This document shows, one piece after another, positions 18,062-28,293 of a stretch of DNA of 64,000 nt. Position numbers and translations under genes: made by a program. The notes under the pieces are model-generated. The model was not told where the DNA came from and searched no databases. It saw only the letters and a list, made by a program, of their open reading frames with translations. The stretch's first letter is position 1. Every line of letters starts with the position of its first letter. The stretch is from an uncultured Alphaproteobacteria bacterium (GTDB lineage: Bacteria; Pseudomonadota; Alphaproteobacteria; HIMB59; GCA-002718135): contig CACHSZ010000005.1 of assembly GCA_902582755.1 (NCBI GenBank), forward strand, positions 49,212 through 113,211. Direction: 5' to 3'.

Positions 18062-19360
18062 ATGAGTAAACTTAATATTGGTATAGCGGGATTGGGAAAT
18101 GTTGGATCAGCATTAGTTGAAACAATTGAAGAAAATAAAAATTATTTTTTTGATAAAACAGATATAGAACTGAACATTGTTGGAATATCTGCAAGAACAA
18201 AAAATAAGAAAAGAAATTTTAATATATCAAATTATACTTGGTATGATGATCCAAGAGAAATGTCTAAAGATGATAATTGTAACGTAATTGTTGAATTAAT
18301 TGGTGAAGAAAAAGGAATTAGCTACGAAATTATTGAAACAGCATTAAAAAATAAAAAACATGTTGTAACAGGAAATAAAGCTTTAATAGCTAATCATGGA
18401 AAAGAATTATTTAAATTAGCTAATACACATTCACTAGCTTTATCATATGAAGCTGCTGTTGCAGGTGGTATACCAATAATAAAAACAATAAAAAATTCTA
18501 TTAGTTTAGATAGAATTAATAAAATTTCTGGAATTTTAAATGGGACTACAAATTACATTTTAACAAAAATGCAACAAGATAATTTGTCCTTTGATGCAGT
18601 TCTTAAAGTTGCTAAAGATAAAGGATTTACTTCTGATCAGGAATCAAAACTAGATATTGGCGGATATGATGCAGCGCATAAGTTAACAATATTATCAACT
18701 CTATGTTTTAAATCAAATTTAAACTTTAATCAAAATTATATTGAAGGAATTTCAAATATTAAAATTGAAGATATTAATTTTGCTGAAAAATTAGGCTATA
18801 AGATAAAATTAATATCTGAAGCTTGCATAATTGATGGAAAGATTTCAAATTTTACTTCACCAAAATTAGTTTCAATGGATAATCCCTTAGCGAATGTTGA
18901 TAATGCTCTTAATGCGATTAATATTGAAACTATACATCTAGAAAATTTATTTTTAGAGGGTGAAGGAGCAGGGGGAAAACCAACTGCCAGCTCTGTCTTG
19001 TCTGATTTATATGATATATCTCAGAATGAAAAATTTGATAATTTAGGTTTTAAAATTGATAAGTTAAAAAGCTTTGAAAAATATTCAGCAGAAAATATAA
19101 TTAATAGCTATTACCTAAGAATAATGACAGAAGACAAACCTGGCGTTCTCTCATCAATTACTAATTATTTTAGTGATTTTGATATATCTGTTAAAAAAAT
19201 ACTTCAACTTCCTGAGAGTTCTGAAGCAGATAAACCTATACCTATTATAATAACTACTCATAATATTCAGAAAGAAAAATTAAGTAATGTAATTAATAAA
19301 ATTGAAGGTTTAGAATTTGTAAAAGAAAAAATTACTGTTCTTGCTATTCATGATAATTAA
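18062..19360 (+). CDS. hom: Homoserine dehydrogenase
   Basis: This 432-residue enzyme has an N-terminal NAD(P)-binding domain (GIAGLGNVGSALVE), a catalytic domain with NKALIANHGKEL, YEAAVAGGIPII, ILNGTTNYIL, and a C-terminal ACT domain from about residue 350 (YYLRIMTEDKPGVLSSITNYF) expected to sense threonine. It converts aspartate semialdehyde to homoserine for threonine and methionine. It sits in the run from argC to recJ, a five-base spacer from the next gene. Confidence 0.95.
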   Translation: MSKLNIGIAGLGNVGSALVETIEENKNYFFDKTDIELNIVGISARTKNKKRNFNISNYTWYDDPREMSKDDNCNVIVELIGEEKGISYEIIETALKNKKHVVTGNKALIANHGKELFKLANTHSLALSYEAAVAGGIPIIKTIKNSISLDRINKISGILNGTTNYILTKMQQDNLSFDAVLKVAKDKGFTSDQESKLDIGGYDAAHKLTILSTLCFKSNLNFNQNYIEGISNIKIEDINFAEKLGYKIKLISEACIIDGKISNFTSPKLVSMDNPLANVDNALNAINIETIHLENLFLEGEGAGGKPTASSVLSDLYDISQNEKFDNLGFKIDKLKSFEKYSAENIINSYYLRIMTEDKPGVLSSITNYFSDFDISVKKILQLPESSEADKPIPIIITTHNIQKEKLSNVINKIEGLEFVKEKITVLAIHDN

Positions 19361-19365
19361 TTAAT

Positions 19366-21111
19366 GTGAATATTGAAAAATCATTATCCGATAAATTTTG
19401 GGAAGAAAAGCAAATAGACATTAAGCACATACAAGCTCTTTCACAAAACAAATCAATATCTGAAATTTTTTCAAGACTTCTAATTTCAAGAGGTGTCTTC
19501 GAAGATAATTATGATAACTATATAAATCCAAATCTTTTAAATAATCTTCCAGATCCTTTTGAACTTAAAGATATGAAAAAAGGAATTGAAAGATGTATTG
19601 AAGCTTTAAAAAACAATGAAAAGATTGGAATAATAGCTGATTATGATGTTGATGGATCTACTTCTGCTTCAATCTTATATAAATTTTTAAATAATTTTAC
19701 CAATAATATTGTTTGTAAAATTCCGCATAGATTATCGGAGGGTTATGGTCCAAATGTTAGGCTTATGAATGAAATGCTTAATGAAAAAATTACACTATTG
19801 TTTACACTGGATTGTGGTACATCAGCATTTAACTCGATTGATTTGCCAAGTTACAAAGATATTGAAGTTATAGTTATAGATCATCATTTAAGTGAATTTA
19901 AACTGCCAAAAGTTCACTCCTTAATTAATCCAAATAGATTTGATGAAAACAATGATTATAAAGATTTTGCTGCAGTAGCAGTAACCTTTCTTTTTTTAAT
20001 GGGTTTAAGAAAGCAAATTAGAGAATTAAAATTATTTCCAAATATAAAAGAGCCAAATTTGATGTCATATTTAGACTTAGTTGCTGTTGGAACAATTTGC
20101 GATATTGTTAATATTAATAATTACAATAGATCAATTGTCAGTAAAGGTTTGGAGCTCATTAGAAGTCGAAAAAATAAATCAATAACTAAATTATTAGATA
20201 ACTCTAATATCAATCATGAACCTTTAGCTAAAGATATTGGTTTTATCTTAGGACCGCAAATTAATGCTGCGAGTAGAATTGATGATTCTTCTTTATCTTC
20301 CAAATTTCTGATATCAAATGATGATTCTGAAATAGAAACTATTTCTAGAAAACTATTTTTAATTAATGAAAAAAGAAAATTAATTGAACAAAATATATTC
20401 AATGAAGCAATTGAACAAATTAAAGATCAAGAAAATAAAAAATTTATTATTGTTTATAAAGAAAATTGGCATCAAGGTGTTCTAGGTATAGTTGCCAGTA
20501 AAATAGTAGCTCTTTATAACAAGCCAACATTTGTATTTTCTTTTATTAATAATATTGGATCTGGCTCAGGCAGATCTATAGATCAAATTGATATTGGAAG
20601 TATTGTCCTTGAGCTTAAGGCTAATGATTTAATAGAAGATGGGGGTGGTCATAAAATGGCAGTAGGTTTAAAAATAGATAAAAAAAAATTAGATAAAATA
20701 GATAAATATTTAGTTAAAAAATTTGATTCATATAACGATAATTTTTTCGAAAAAAAAATATTTTATGACAGTGAAATTTCTGTGAATCAAATAAACAAAG
20801 ATTTTTTAGATAATTTAGAATTATTAGAACCTCACGGCAAAGGTAATGAAGAACCTCAATTTTTAATCAAAGATATAGTAATTGATCAGGTTAAAAATAT
20901 AAAAAATAAACATATTTTAATTTTTTTTAAAAATGATGTAGGTGAAAATTTAAAAGGTATATCATTCAACAGTATGAATACCCTTATTGGTGATTATCTT
21001 CTGAAGTTTAATAAATTTAAATTTCATATTTTGTGTTCTATTAAAAAAGATAACTTCTCAAGTAGTCAGATGCCCCAAATACTGATCCATGATGTGAAAG
21101 TTATAAATTAA
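19366..21111 (+). CDS. recJ: Single-stranded-DNA-specific exonuclease RecJ
   Basis: This 581-residue DHH-family nuclease degrades single-stranded DNA 5' to 3' in recombination and repair. Motifs are IADYDVDGSTSASILY (about residue 88), DCGTSAF, VIDHHLSE, the LVAVGTICDIV stretch, and the DHHA1 block GSGSGRSID and DGGGHKMAVG. The start is GTG at 19366, five bases after hom. The hom-recJ order is common in alphaproteobacteria. Confidence 0.94.
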   Translation: MNIEKSLSDKFWEEKQIDIKHIQALSQNKSISEIFSRLLISRGVFEDNYDNYINPNLLNNLPDPFELKDMKKGIERCIEALKNNEKIGIIADYDVDGSTSASILYKFLNNFTNNIVCKIPHRLSEGYGPNVRLMNEMLNEKITLLFTLDCGTSAFNSIDLPSYKDIEVIVIDHHLSEFKLPKVHSLINPNRFDENNDYKDFAAVAVTFLFLMGLRKQIRELKLFPNIKEPNLMSYLDLVAVGTICDIVNINNYNRSIVSKGLELIRSRKNKSITKLLDNSNINHEPLAKDIGFILGPQINAASRIDDSSLSSKFLISNDDSEIETISRKLFLINEKRKLIEQNIFNEAIEQIKDQENKKFIIVYKENWHQGVLGIVASKIVALYNKPTFVFSFINNIGSGSGRSIDQIDIGSIVLELKANDLIEDGGGHKMAVGLKIDKKKLDKIDKYLVKKFDSYNDNFFEKKIFYDSEISVNQINKDFLDNLELLEPHGKGNEEPQFLIKDIVIDQVKNIKNKHILIFFKNDVGENLKGISFNSMNTLIGDYLLKFNKFKFHILCSIKKDNFSSSQMPQILIHDVKVIN

Positions 21112-21155
21112 ATAATTTGAAAAAAATCAAAATATCTACTATATACCAAAAACGT

Positions 21156-21230
21156 GTCCCCTTCGTCTATCGGTTAGGACATCAGGTTTTCATCCTGAAA
21201 AGAGGAGTTCGACTCTCCTAGGGGATGCCA
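21156..21230 (+). tRNA. tRNA-Glu (anticodon TTC)
   Basis: A 75-base cloverleaf with encoded CCA. The anticodon loop has TTTTCAT with TTC, the T-arm is GAGGAGTTCGACTCTCC, and the acceptor GTCCCCT pairs with AGGGGAT. The terminal pair is a G-U wobble rather than G-C. Confidence 0.95.
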
Positions 21231-21235
21231 CTTAT

Positions 21236-22222
21236 CTAGGGGCAAAGAATTATTGACCCTACTGAATTCCTTGACTGAATTAACTCATGAGCCTCACTAG
21301 CTTCGGATAATTTAAGTTTTTTGAATATATTTGGCTTAATTTCTTTATTTTTTATTTTTGAAAATAATTTGTTACTGCATTTTTCTAGCTCTTCTGAATT
21401 ACGAATATAATGCATTAATGTTGGTCTAGTATAATATAAACTTTTAGGATTAAATGTACTGTGAAGATTTACATCATTTACCATTCCAGAAGATTGTCCA
21501 AAAGATACCATTAGTCCTCTAAATTTTAAGCATTTTAAAGATATATCAAACGTATCTTTACCTACTCCATCATAAACAACATTCACTCCTTCATTGTTTG
21601 TTAATTTTAAAACATTACTATGAACATCCTCTTGTTTATAATTAATTGTGAATTCACATCCATTTTTTTTTGCTAATGATGCTTTTTCATCAGTACTAAC
21701 AGTACCTATCATTTTAGCTCCTATGGATTTTGCCCATTGACTAGCAATTAATCCAACACCCCCTGCAGCTGCATGAAATAAAAAAACTTCATCTTTTTGT
21801 AAATTATACAATCTTTCAAAAAGGTATTCGACGGTCATTCCCTGCAATAATATTGAAGCAGCTTCATCATTTGAAATATATTCTGGTAATTTAACAACTC
21901 TTCGAGCATCAAAATCTCTAACTTCACAATAAGCACCAATTGGAGGACTAAAGGAATACGCAACTCTATCACCAACTTTTAAGTTCGATACATTATTTCC
22001 AATTTCTATAACATCTCCTGCTGCTTCTACTCCTAAACAAAAAGGGATTTCTACGGGTAACGGATATATTCCTGTTCTATGATACGTATCTATGTAGTTA
22101 ATACCAATTGAAGTTTGGTTAATTCTGATCATATTTTCTTCAACATTTTTAGGTAAGTCATAGTTTTCATATTTTAAAACTTCTGGACCACCTAGTTTAC
22201 TGACTACAACTCTATTCGGCAT
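21236..22222 (-). CDS. Quinone oxidoreductase, zinc-independent medium-chain dehydrogenase
   Basis: This 328-residue protein of the quinone reductase (Qor) branch has an N-terminal GroES-like fold with GINYIDTYHRTGIYPL and LGVEAAGDVIEIG, then a nucleotide-binding domain with FHAAAGGVGLIASQWAK near residue 150. It lacks the structural zinc cysteine lobe of alcohol dehydrogenases. It likely reduces quinones or enones using NADPH. It overlaps the aacS end by 11 bases, so the two are co-transcribed. The exact substrate is unknown. Confidence 0.88.
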   Translation of the reverse strand: MPNRVVVSKLGGPEVLKYENYDLPKNVEENMIRINQTSIGINYIDTYHRTGIYPLPVEIPFCLGVEAAGDVIEIGNNVSNLKVGDRVAYSFSPPIGAYCEVRDFDARRVVKLPEYISNDEAASILLQGMTVEYLFERLYNLQKDEVFLFHAAAGGVGLIASQWAKSIGAKMIGTVSTDEKASLAKKNGCEFTINYKQEDVHSNVLKLTNNEGVNVVYDGVGKDTFDISLKCLKFRGLMVSFGQSSGMVNDVNLHSTFNPKSLYYTRPTLMHYIRNSEELEKCSNKLFSKIKNKEIKPNIFKKLKLSEASEAHELIQSRNSVGSIILCP

Positions 22223-24161
22223 AATTATTCTTTAAGTTTTTATATACTAATTCAAATTCTTTTAAACATTCTGGATTAGCCAATGATTCTTCATTTTCAA
22301 TACTTTCACCATTAATTAATTTTTTAATTAAAATTTCAACTATTTTACCGCTTCTAGTCCTTGGTATTTCATTTATAGCATATATTTGTGAGGGAATATG
22401 CTTGTAAGATAGATTAATTTTTATTTCATTTATTATTTTAGATCTTAAATTTTCATTAAATTCAAAATTTTTATTCAAGACAACAAATAATATAATTTGT
22501 GTATCATTTTTTAATTTATATTCCACAGCAACAGCTTCCTGAACTTCTGTAATATTTTCAATTACTCTATAAATTTCTGCAGTACCTATTCTTACTCCTC
22601 CAGAATTTAGAGTTGCATCTGATCGACCATAAATAACATAACCGCCATTTATGGTTTTTTCAATATAATCTCCATGATACCAAATGTTTTTATATTTACT
22701 AAAATAAGAGTTAAAATATTTTTTATTATCAGGATCGTTCCAAAAATATAATGGCATTGATGGAAAAGATGACTTACAAACAAGTTCTCCTTTTTGATTT
22801 TCAATTGAATTTCCTTTTTCATCAAATACATCAACATCCATTCCAAGAGCTTTACATTGAATTTCTCCACTATAGACATCCATTAATGGATTGCCGGTAA
22901 CAAAACACGAAACTAAATCAGTACCACCACTTATAGATTCAAGATGAATATTTGATTTGATGTTTTCATAAACATATTCAAAAGATTCATTAACTAAAGG
23001 AGATCCTGTAGAGGCTAATGTATTTAAACTATTTAATTTAAAACTTTCTTTAATTTTAATTTTATTATTTTTTAAGGTATCTAAAAATTTTGCGCCAGTG
23101 CCAAAAAAATTAATACCTTCTTCTTCTACTATTTCAAAAAGATGTTTATTATCAGGAATAAAAGGTGATCCATCATATAAAATTATTGTTGCTTTTGATG
23201 CCAAAGCAGAAACTAACCAATTCCACATCATCCACCCACAAGTAGTAAAATAAAAAACTCTATCTTTTTCATTAATATCACAATGAAGTACATGTTCTTT
23301 TTTGTGTTGAATTAGCGCTCCACCAGAACTGTGAACAATACATTTTGGTACTCCAGTAGTTCCACTTGAATAAAGAATATACAGTGGGTGATTAAAATTA
23401 AACTTTTCAAATTTACTATACTCAATTTCTTGTTGTAAAATCTTATACAAATTATCGTATTCAAAATCTAATTGATAATCTTTTTCATCAAATTCATATG
23501 GTATTAAAATAATTTTCTCTATACTTGGGATATTATATACAACATCTTTTATAATTTTTGTCGTATCAACTTTTTTATTGTTGTAAAAATAATAATCTGA
23601 AAACAATAATACTTTTGGTTCAATTTGTTTAAATCTATCTATAATTGCTTTTTTACCAAAATCTGATGAACATGATGACCAAATAGCACCTAATTGAGCT
23701 GTAGATAAAAATGAAATTACGGTTTCAGGTATATTTGGAAGTATAGCAGCTATCCTATCATTTTTTTGAATGTTGTTATTTTTTAAATAACTTGCAAATT
23801 TAAAAACTGCACTTCTAAGCTCTCTCCAAGAGTATTTTCTTTTATTTTTTTTTTCAGAGTAAAATATTATTGAATCATCATCATCTTCTCTTGTTAAACA
23901 ATTTTCTGCATAATTTATTTTACATTCATCAAAAAATTTATTTTTAGTGAATTCAGGTGCTGACTTAAAAATTTTACCTTTTTTTTCACCAACGAAATTT
24001 GTGAAGTCCCATACGTTGCTCCAAAATTCATTTTTATTTTTTATGCTCCAATTATGTAAATCAGCATAATTTTTTATGTTTAAACTTTTATCTAGTTGAT
24101 TAATAAACTTATGGAGGTTTGTTTTTTTATTATTTGGAGACCACAACTTTATGTTGTGCAT
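22212..24161 (-). CDS. aacS: Acetoacetyl-CoA synthetase (acetoacetate-CoA ligase)
   Basis: This 649-residue AMP-forming ligase has an N-terminal ACAS segment (SNVWDFTNFVGEKKGKI), the adenylate motif YSSGTTGVPKCIVHSSGG near residue 270, GGTDLVSCFVTGNP, and the C-terminal RTRSGKIVE with the catalytic lysine. The length and HSSGGALIQHKKEH pattern favour acetoacetyl- over acetyl-CoA synthetase. It would activate acetoacetate for carbon use or polymer/lipid metabolism. It lies six bases after irr and overlaps qor. Confidence 0.88.
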   Translation of the reverse strand: MHNIKLWSPNNKKTNLHKFINQLDKSLNIKNYADLHNWSIKNKNEFWSNVWDFTNFVGEKKGKIFKSAPEFTKNKFFDECKINYAENCLTREDDDDSIIFYSEKKNKRKYSWRELRSAVFKFASYLKNNNIQKNDRIAAILPNIPETVISFLSTAQLGAIWSSCSSDFGKKAIIDRFKQIEPKVLLFSDYYFYNNKKVDTTKIIKDVVYNIPSIEKIILIPYEFDEKDYQLDFEYDNLYKILQQEIEYSKFEKFNFNHPLYILYSSGTTGVPKCIVHSSGGALIQHKKEHVLHCDINEKDRVFYFTTCGWMMWNWLVSALASKATIILYDGSPFIPDNKHLFEIVEEEGINFFGTGAKFLDTLKNNKIKIKESFKLNSLNTLASTGSPLVNESFEYVYENIKSNIHLESISGGTDLVSCFVTGNPLMDVYSGEIQCKALGMDVDVFDEKGNSIENQKGELVCKSSFPSMPLYFWNDPDNKKYFNSYFSKYKNIWYHGDYIEKTINGGYVIYGRSDATLNSGGVRIGTAEIYRVIENITEVQEAVAVEYKLKNDTQIILFVVLNKNFEFNENLRSKIINEIKINLSYKHIPSQIYAINEIPRTRSGKIVEILIKKLINGESIENEESLANPECLKEFELVYKNLKNNYAE

Positions 24162-24167
24162 AACAAT

Positions 24168-24623
24168 TTAATTCTTTTTTTGGTCTTCTTTAAGAGATCT
24201 AACTCTGACAATAACATCAATATTATGTAATGAGAGACAAGCAGGAATAGAAGGTATATCAAGATTAATATTTTTTGTAGGTATATCATGAATCTTACCT
24301 TCATCTTCAATATACAAATGATAATGAGATTTATTATTATTACAATAGAGTGATTTATTTTGATCAACAACTATTTCTCTTATTAATCCTAATGAGGTAA
24401 ATTGTTTTAAGGTGTTATAAATTGTAGCCATAGAAATTTTTCTATCTTCTTTTTTTACTTCATCAAAAAGATTTTCAGCAGAAATATGCCTGTCACCTTT
24501 TTCAAAAATTAATTTAGCTAAAATTCTTCTTTGTTTTGTCGGTCTTATACCACTTTCCTCTATTTTTTTCAGTGCACGGCTATATGGACTCAGAGGATCA
24601 ATTACTTTGTTTTCTATTCTCAT
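24168..24623 (-). CDS. irr: Iron response regulator, Irr-type Fur family
   Basis: This 151-residue Fur-fold protein has a winged helix with GIRPTKQRRILAKLIF and KISMATIYNTLKQF (residues about 27-90). The dimerisation part reads NKSHYHLYIEDEGKIHDIP, then the C-terminal NIDVIVRVRSLK that is a hallmark of Irr rather than Fur. Irr controls haem and iron genes in many alphaproteobacteria. The Fur metal-site histidine cluster is partly changed (HYH). It is divergent from the hydrolase gene with only 16 bases between start codons, so promoters must overlap coding sequence. Confidence 0.82.
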   Translation of the reverse strand: MRIENKVIDPLSPYSRALKKIEESGIRPTKQRRILAKLIFEKGDRHISAENLFDEVKKEDRKISMATIYNTLKQFTSLGLIREIVVDQNKSLYCNNNKSHYHLYIEDEGKIHDIPTKNINLDIPSIPACLSLHNIDVIVRVRSLKEDQKKN

Positions 24624-24639
24624 AATATTATAATAAGTA

Positions 24640-25437
24640 ATGAATTACATTTTTTCTGCAATTTTTCTATATTTTTTTTTAGGTTTTCTCTTGTATATCT
24701 TTCAAAGACGCATTGTTTTTAATAAATCAGGACATCCAGGCGCACCAAAGGATTATAACTTGGATAATACAGAAGAAATTTATATTAAAACTGAGGATAA
24801 CTTAAAACTGTTATCATGGTATCATAAAGGTAATAATTCACTCCCTTTACTAGTTTATTTTCATGGTAATTCTTTCCATATCGGAGATAGAGCTTACAGA
24901 ATCCAGAGGTATATCGAAAAGAATTGGAGCGTACTTTTAGTTTCCTGGAGGGGTTTTGGAGGTAACGAAGGAAATCCAACAGAAAAAAATTTATATAAAG
25001 ATGCAGAAGCAGTATTAAAGTGGATTAAAAATAATACTGAATTTAAATTCAAAGAATTAGTTATTTATGGAGAATCACTCGGATCTGGTGCTGCAGTTGA
25101 AATGGGCACAAAGTACGAATTTTTATCTATTGTTTTAGAAGCGCCATTTACATCTATCAATGATATTGCAAAAAAAAGATATAAAATATTTCCAACAAAA
25201 TATTTAGTTAAAGATAAATTCGATAACTTCAGTAAAATTGATAAAATAACTTCGCCATTACTCATCATTAGTGGAAAAAAGGATGAAATTGTACCGCATG
25301 AACACAGTATTAGGCTTTATGATAAAGCAAAAGTAATAAAAAAGAGTGTTTTTATTGACGAAGCAATACACAATAATCTATATGATTTCGGGATTGAAAA
25401 AGACGTAATTGGCTTTAATTTAAAACTATGGAAATAG
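24640..25437 (+). CDS. Alpha/beta hydrolase, membrane-anchored (BEM46/ABHD13-like)
   Basis: This 265-residue protein begins with an uncleaved membrane helix (residues 2-20). A hydrolase fold follows: oxyanion motif VYFHGNSFHIG, nucleophile serine in GESLGSG (about residue 148), acid in SGKKDEIVP and histidine in EAIHNNLYD. The substrate is unknown; it probably cleaves an ester or thioester at the inner membrane. The 3' end overlaps nhaD by 10 bases. Confidence 0.85.
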   Translation: MNYIFSAIFLYFFLGFLLYIFQRRIVFNKSGHPGAPKDYNLDNTEEIYIKTEDNLKLLSWYHKGNNSLPLLVYFHGNSFHIGDRAYRIQRYIEKNWSVLLVSWRGFGGNEGNPTEKNLYKDAEAVLKWIKNNTEFKFKELVIYGESLGSGAAVEMGTKYEFLSIVLEAPFTSINDIAKKRYKIFPTKYLVKDKFDNFSKIDKITSPLLIISGKKDEIVPHEHSIRLYDKAKVIKKSVFIDEAIHNNLYDFGIEKDVIGFNLKLWK

Positions 25438-26729
25438 ATCTTACAACATCATATGTAGGCATTTTAAGCCTTATTGTATTTGTTCTTGCATATGCTGTTG
25501 TAATGGCCGAAGAATTTAGCCATTTAAGAAAATCTAAACCAGTCATTATTTCAGCTGCTGTGATATGGGGTATTATAGCTTTCCATTTTTCTTCTGATAA
25601 GCAATATGCCAAAGAAATTGAGTATGCTTTAGAGCATAATATCTTAGAATTTGCAGAACTTTTCCTATTTCTTCTCGTTGCTATGACTTACATCAATGCT
25701 TTAGAAGAAAGAAAAGTTTTTGATGTAGTCAGATACCAATTAACATCAAGGGGATTTAGCTTTAGACAATTATTTATATTCACAGGTATAATTACTTTTT
25801 TCTTATCTCCTATAGCTGATAACTTAACAACTGCACTAGTCATGTGCTCTGTAGTAATGGCCTGTGGTAAAGGCAATACAAAATTTATATCGATTGGTTG
25901 TATTAATATAGTTGTTGCAGCAAATGCAGGTGGTGCTTTTAGTCCATTTGGAGATATAACTACCTTAATGGTATGGCAGGCTGGTATTGTCGAATTTTTT
26001 ACATTTTTTAAAATATTTTTTCCTTCTGTGGTTAATTACATAATTCCTGCAGCAGTTATGTATTTCTTTATTCCAAATGAAAAACCACAAATTAGTTCTG
26101 ATAGAGAATATATGAAAAGAGGCGGACGAGTAATTATCTTTTTAGGTTTGCTTACAATTTTTAGTGCTGTAAACTTCCATAATATTCTACACTTGCCTCC
26201 AATGCTTGGCATGATGTTTGGTCTTGGTCTTCTTGGGTTATATTCTTTTTATTTACAAATTACACATGATCCATCCGTTGAAGATGAAAAATTTGATTTC
26301 TTTAGAAAAGTTTCAAGAGCTGAATGGGACACTTTATTATTCTTCTTTGGAGTTATTTTAAGTGTAGGTGGTTTAGGATTTATAGGTTACTTAACTGTTG
26401 TTTCAGAATTCTTATATATTGGTCTTGGCCCAACAATGGCAAATTCTATAGTAGGTGTTCTGTCAGCTATCGTAGATAATATACCAGTGATGTTTGCTGT
26501 AATTACTATGAGACCGGAAATGTCAATTGATCAGTGGTTACTAGTTACATTAACAACAGGAGTGGGTGGTAGCCTATTGTCAATTGGTTCAGCTGCAGGT
26601 GTAGCACTTATGGGACAAGCAAGAGGATATTACACGTTTTTTGGACATTTAAAATGGACTCCAGTTATATTTATTGGTTATGTAGCAAGTATTTATCTTC
26701 ACGTTTTAATGGCTGACTTGCCTTGGTAA
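25428..26729 (+). CDS. nhaD: Na+/H+ antiporter NhaD
   Basis: This 433-residue, polytopic membrane protein of about 12 segments belongs to the ion transporter superfamily. NhaD marks include SPIADNLTTALVMCSVVMA near residue 125, the NAGGAFSPFGDITTLMVWQAG block, and SAIVDNIPVMFAV plus GVGGSLLSIGSAAGVALMG toward the C-terminus. It exports sodium in exchange for protons, fitting a marine cell. It overlaps the upstream hydrolase, and its 3' end overlaps thiP (opposite strand) by 31 bases. Confidence 0.93.
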   Translation: MEIDLTTSYVGILSLIVFVLAYAVVMAEEFSHLRKSKPVIISAAVIWGIIAFHFSSDKQYAKEIEYALEHNILEFAELFLFLLVAMTYINALEERKVFDVVRYQLTSRGFSFRQLFIFTGIITFFLSPIADNLTTALVMCSVVMACGKGNTKFISIGCINIVVAANAGGAFSPFGDITTLMVWQAGIVEFFTFFKIFFPSVVNYIIPAAVMYFFIPNEKPQISSDREYMKRGGRVIIFLGLLTIFSAVNFHNILHLPPMLGMMFGLGLLGLYSFYLQITHDPSVEDEKFDFFRKVSRAEWDTLLFFFGVILSVGGLGFIGYLTVVSEFLYIGLGPTMANSIVGVLSAIVDNIPVMFAVITMRPEMSIDQWLLVTLTTGVGGSLLSIGSAAGVALMGQARGYYTFFGHLKWTPVIFIGYVASIYLHVLMADLPW

Positions 26730-28288
26730 TTTAAATTATCAATTAATAAAAAAATAATCATACTTAGTATTAAAATTACACCAGCAACAAAAGAAGCTTC
26801 GTTAAATTTATAGACACTAATCAATTTATATAAGTAAGATGGTAAGGTATCAAAGTTTTGATCTTTAAAAAATGATATTATTGTAAAATCACCAAAAGTA
26901 ATAACTGTCGAAAATGCAAAAACAAAAATTATATTTTTCTTAATCATTGGGAGTAAAATAATAAAATAATTTCTTATGCTTATTCTGAAAGTTTGCTGAA
27001 AATTTTCAAAATTTAAAAAAATATTTTTCAGGTTATTAAAAAGTATTAATATAGAAAAAGGTAATAAGAATAGACAATTTATCAAAACTATCACAAAATA
27101 TTTAAAAAATTGCACATATCTTAATTCACCTAATATAATAAAATAACCAAGACTAAAAATAATCGGAGAAATAATTATTATTGAAGAGCTTATTAAAAAA
27201 ATTGATTGCTGAAAAATCATATTTTTATAATTTATTACAAGTATAGATGAAATTATAAACCCAGATAAACAAACAATTATTCCTGTAGTAACTGAAATAA
27301 TAATAGAGTTAAAAAAAGATCCTAAAAATTTTTCATTAATTAAAGATAAATAAATACCATTATTTATAAAATGATAAATTACAGAAAGTATTGGAGAAAA
27401 AAGAAATATCGAAAAAAATACAATTGTTAAAAAATCTATAATTTTTATAGCTTTGTATTCTTTATGAGGATGAATAAAATTAATTTGATCTATTTCAAAA
27501 AAATTTGAACCTTTTAATTTGTAAAAACCAATAAATAAAAAAAATAAACAGATAAAAATTTGTAAAAAACTTAGTAATATTGCTTTATTAAAATTTAGTT
27601 CAAAAAGTGCATATTGATAAATTGCCACCTCAATTGTAGAATACATAGGTCCACCACCTAACGCCATTACTATTGCAAAACTTAAGAAACAAAGAGAAAA
27701 TATTATTGAGAACACAGTAAAAAAATTTTGTCTTATATAAGGCATCTCTAATTTTAGAAGATTGCCAAAAAAAGTAATATTTAGAGAGTTAGATATTTCA
27801 TAATATTTTAAAGGAATACTATTTAACGATTGAAAAAATAATCGAGTCGCAAATGGTGTATTTAGAAGTATATGGGCAATTAAAATTGCTTTTATTCCAA
27901 AAATTGTCTCTATTGAAAAATTCTCGTACAAATTAAAATATGAGTTATAAAAACCATTATTTCCAAAGAGTTTAATAACTGCAAACACAATTAAGATTGT
28001 TGGTATGACAAAGCAAAAACCACAAAGAGAAATGATAAATTTAATAATTTTTAAATTCTTATGTCTATTTAATGCTAATGCGAATGGAATAGCTAAAAAA
28101 CAACTTAATAATGCTGAAAGAAAAGCTTGATATAATGAAAAATAGATTAAACGATGCGTATATGAATTTTGAAAAAAATTATAAATATTGTCTAAATCAA
28201 AGTTAATTTTTGAAAAAATACCTATGAAAGGTAATAGGATAATTAATCCAAAAATAAACAATACTGAATAATTATATTTATAATACAA
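26699..28288 (-). CDS. thiP: Thiamine ABC transporter permease ThiP
   Basis: This 529-residue protein has about 12 membrane segments arranged as two fused permease domains, each with an EAA-like loop (YEISNSLNITFFGNLLKLEMPYI and FQQTFRISIRNYFIILLPMIKK). The size matches ThiP. It follows thiB by five bases under a TPP riboswitch, which fixes the substrate as thiamine or a phosphate ester. The expected ATPase gene thiQ does not follow; the 3' end runs into nhaD on the other strand. Confidence 0.9.
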   Translation of the reverse strand: MYYKYNYSVLFIFGLIILLPFIGIFSKINFDLDNIYNFFQNSYTHRLIYFSLYQAFLSALLSCFLAIPFALALNRHKNLKIIKFIISLCGFCFVIPTILIVFAVIKLFGNNGFYNSYFNLYENFSIETIFGIKAILIAHILLNTPFATRLFFQSLNSIPLKYYEISNSLNITFFGNLLKLEMPYIRQNFFTVFSIIFSLCFLSFAIVMALGGGPMYSTIEVAIYQYALFELNFNKAILLSFLQIFICLFFLFIGFYKLKGSNFFEIDQINFIHPHKEYKAIKIIDFLTIVFFSIFLFSPILSVIYHFINNGIYLSLINEKFLGSFFNSIIISVTTGIIVCLSGFIISSILVINYKNMIFQQSIFLISSSIIIISPIIFSLGYFIILGELRYVQFFKYFVIVLINCLFLLPFSILILFNNLKNIFLNFENFQQTFRISIRNYFIILLPMIKKNIIFVFAFSTVITFGDFTIISFFKDQNFDTLPSYLYKLISVYKFNEASFVAGVILILSMIIFLLIDNLNYQGKSAIKT

Positions 28289-28293
28289 TTTAT

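Noticed and set aside
21111..21240. Integration site at tRNA-Glu or other tRNA genes
   Set aside because: No integrase, no duplicated tRNA 3' end and no compositional change beside any of the five tRNA genes.
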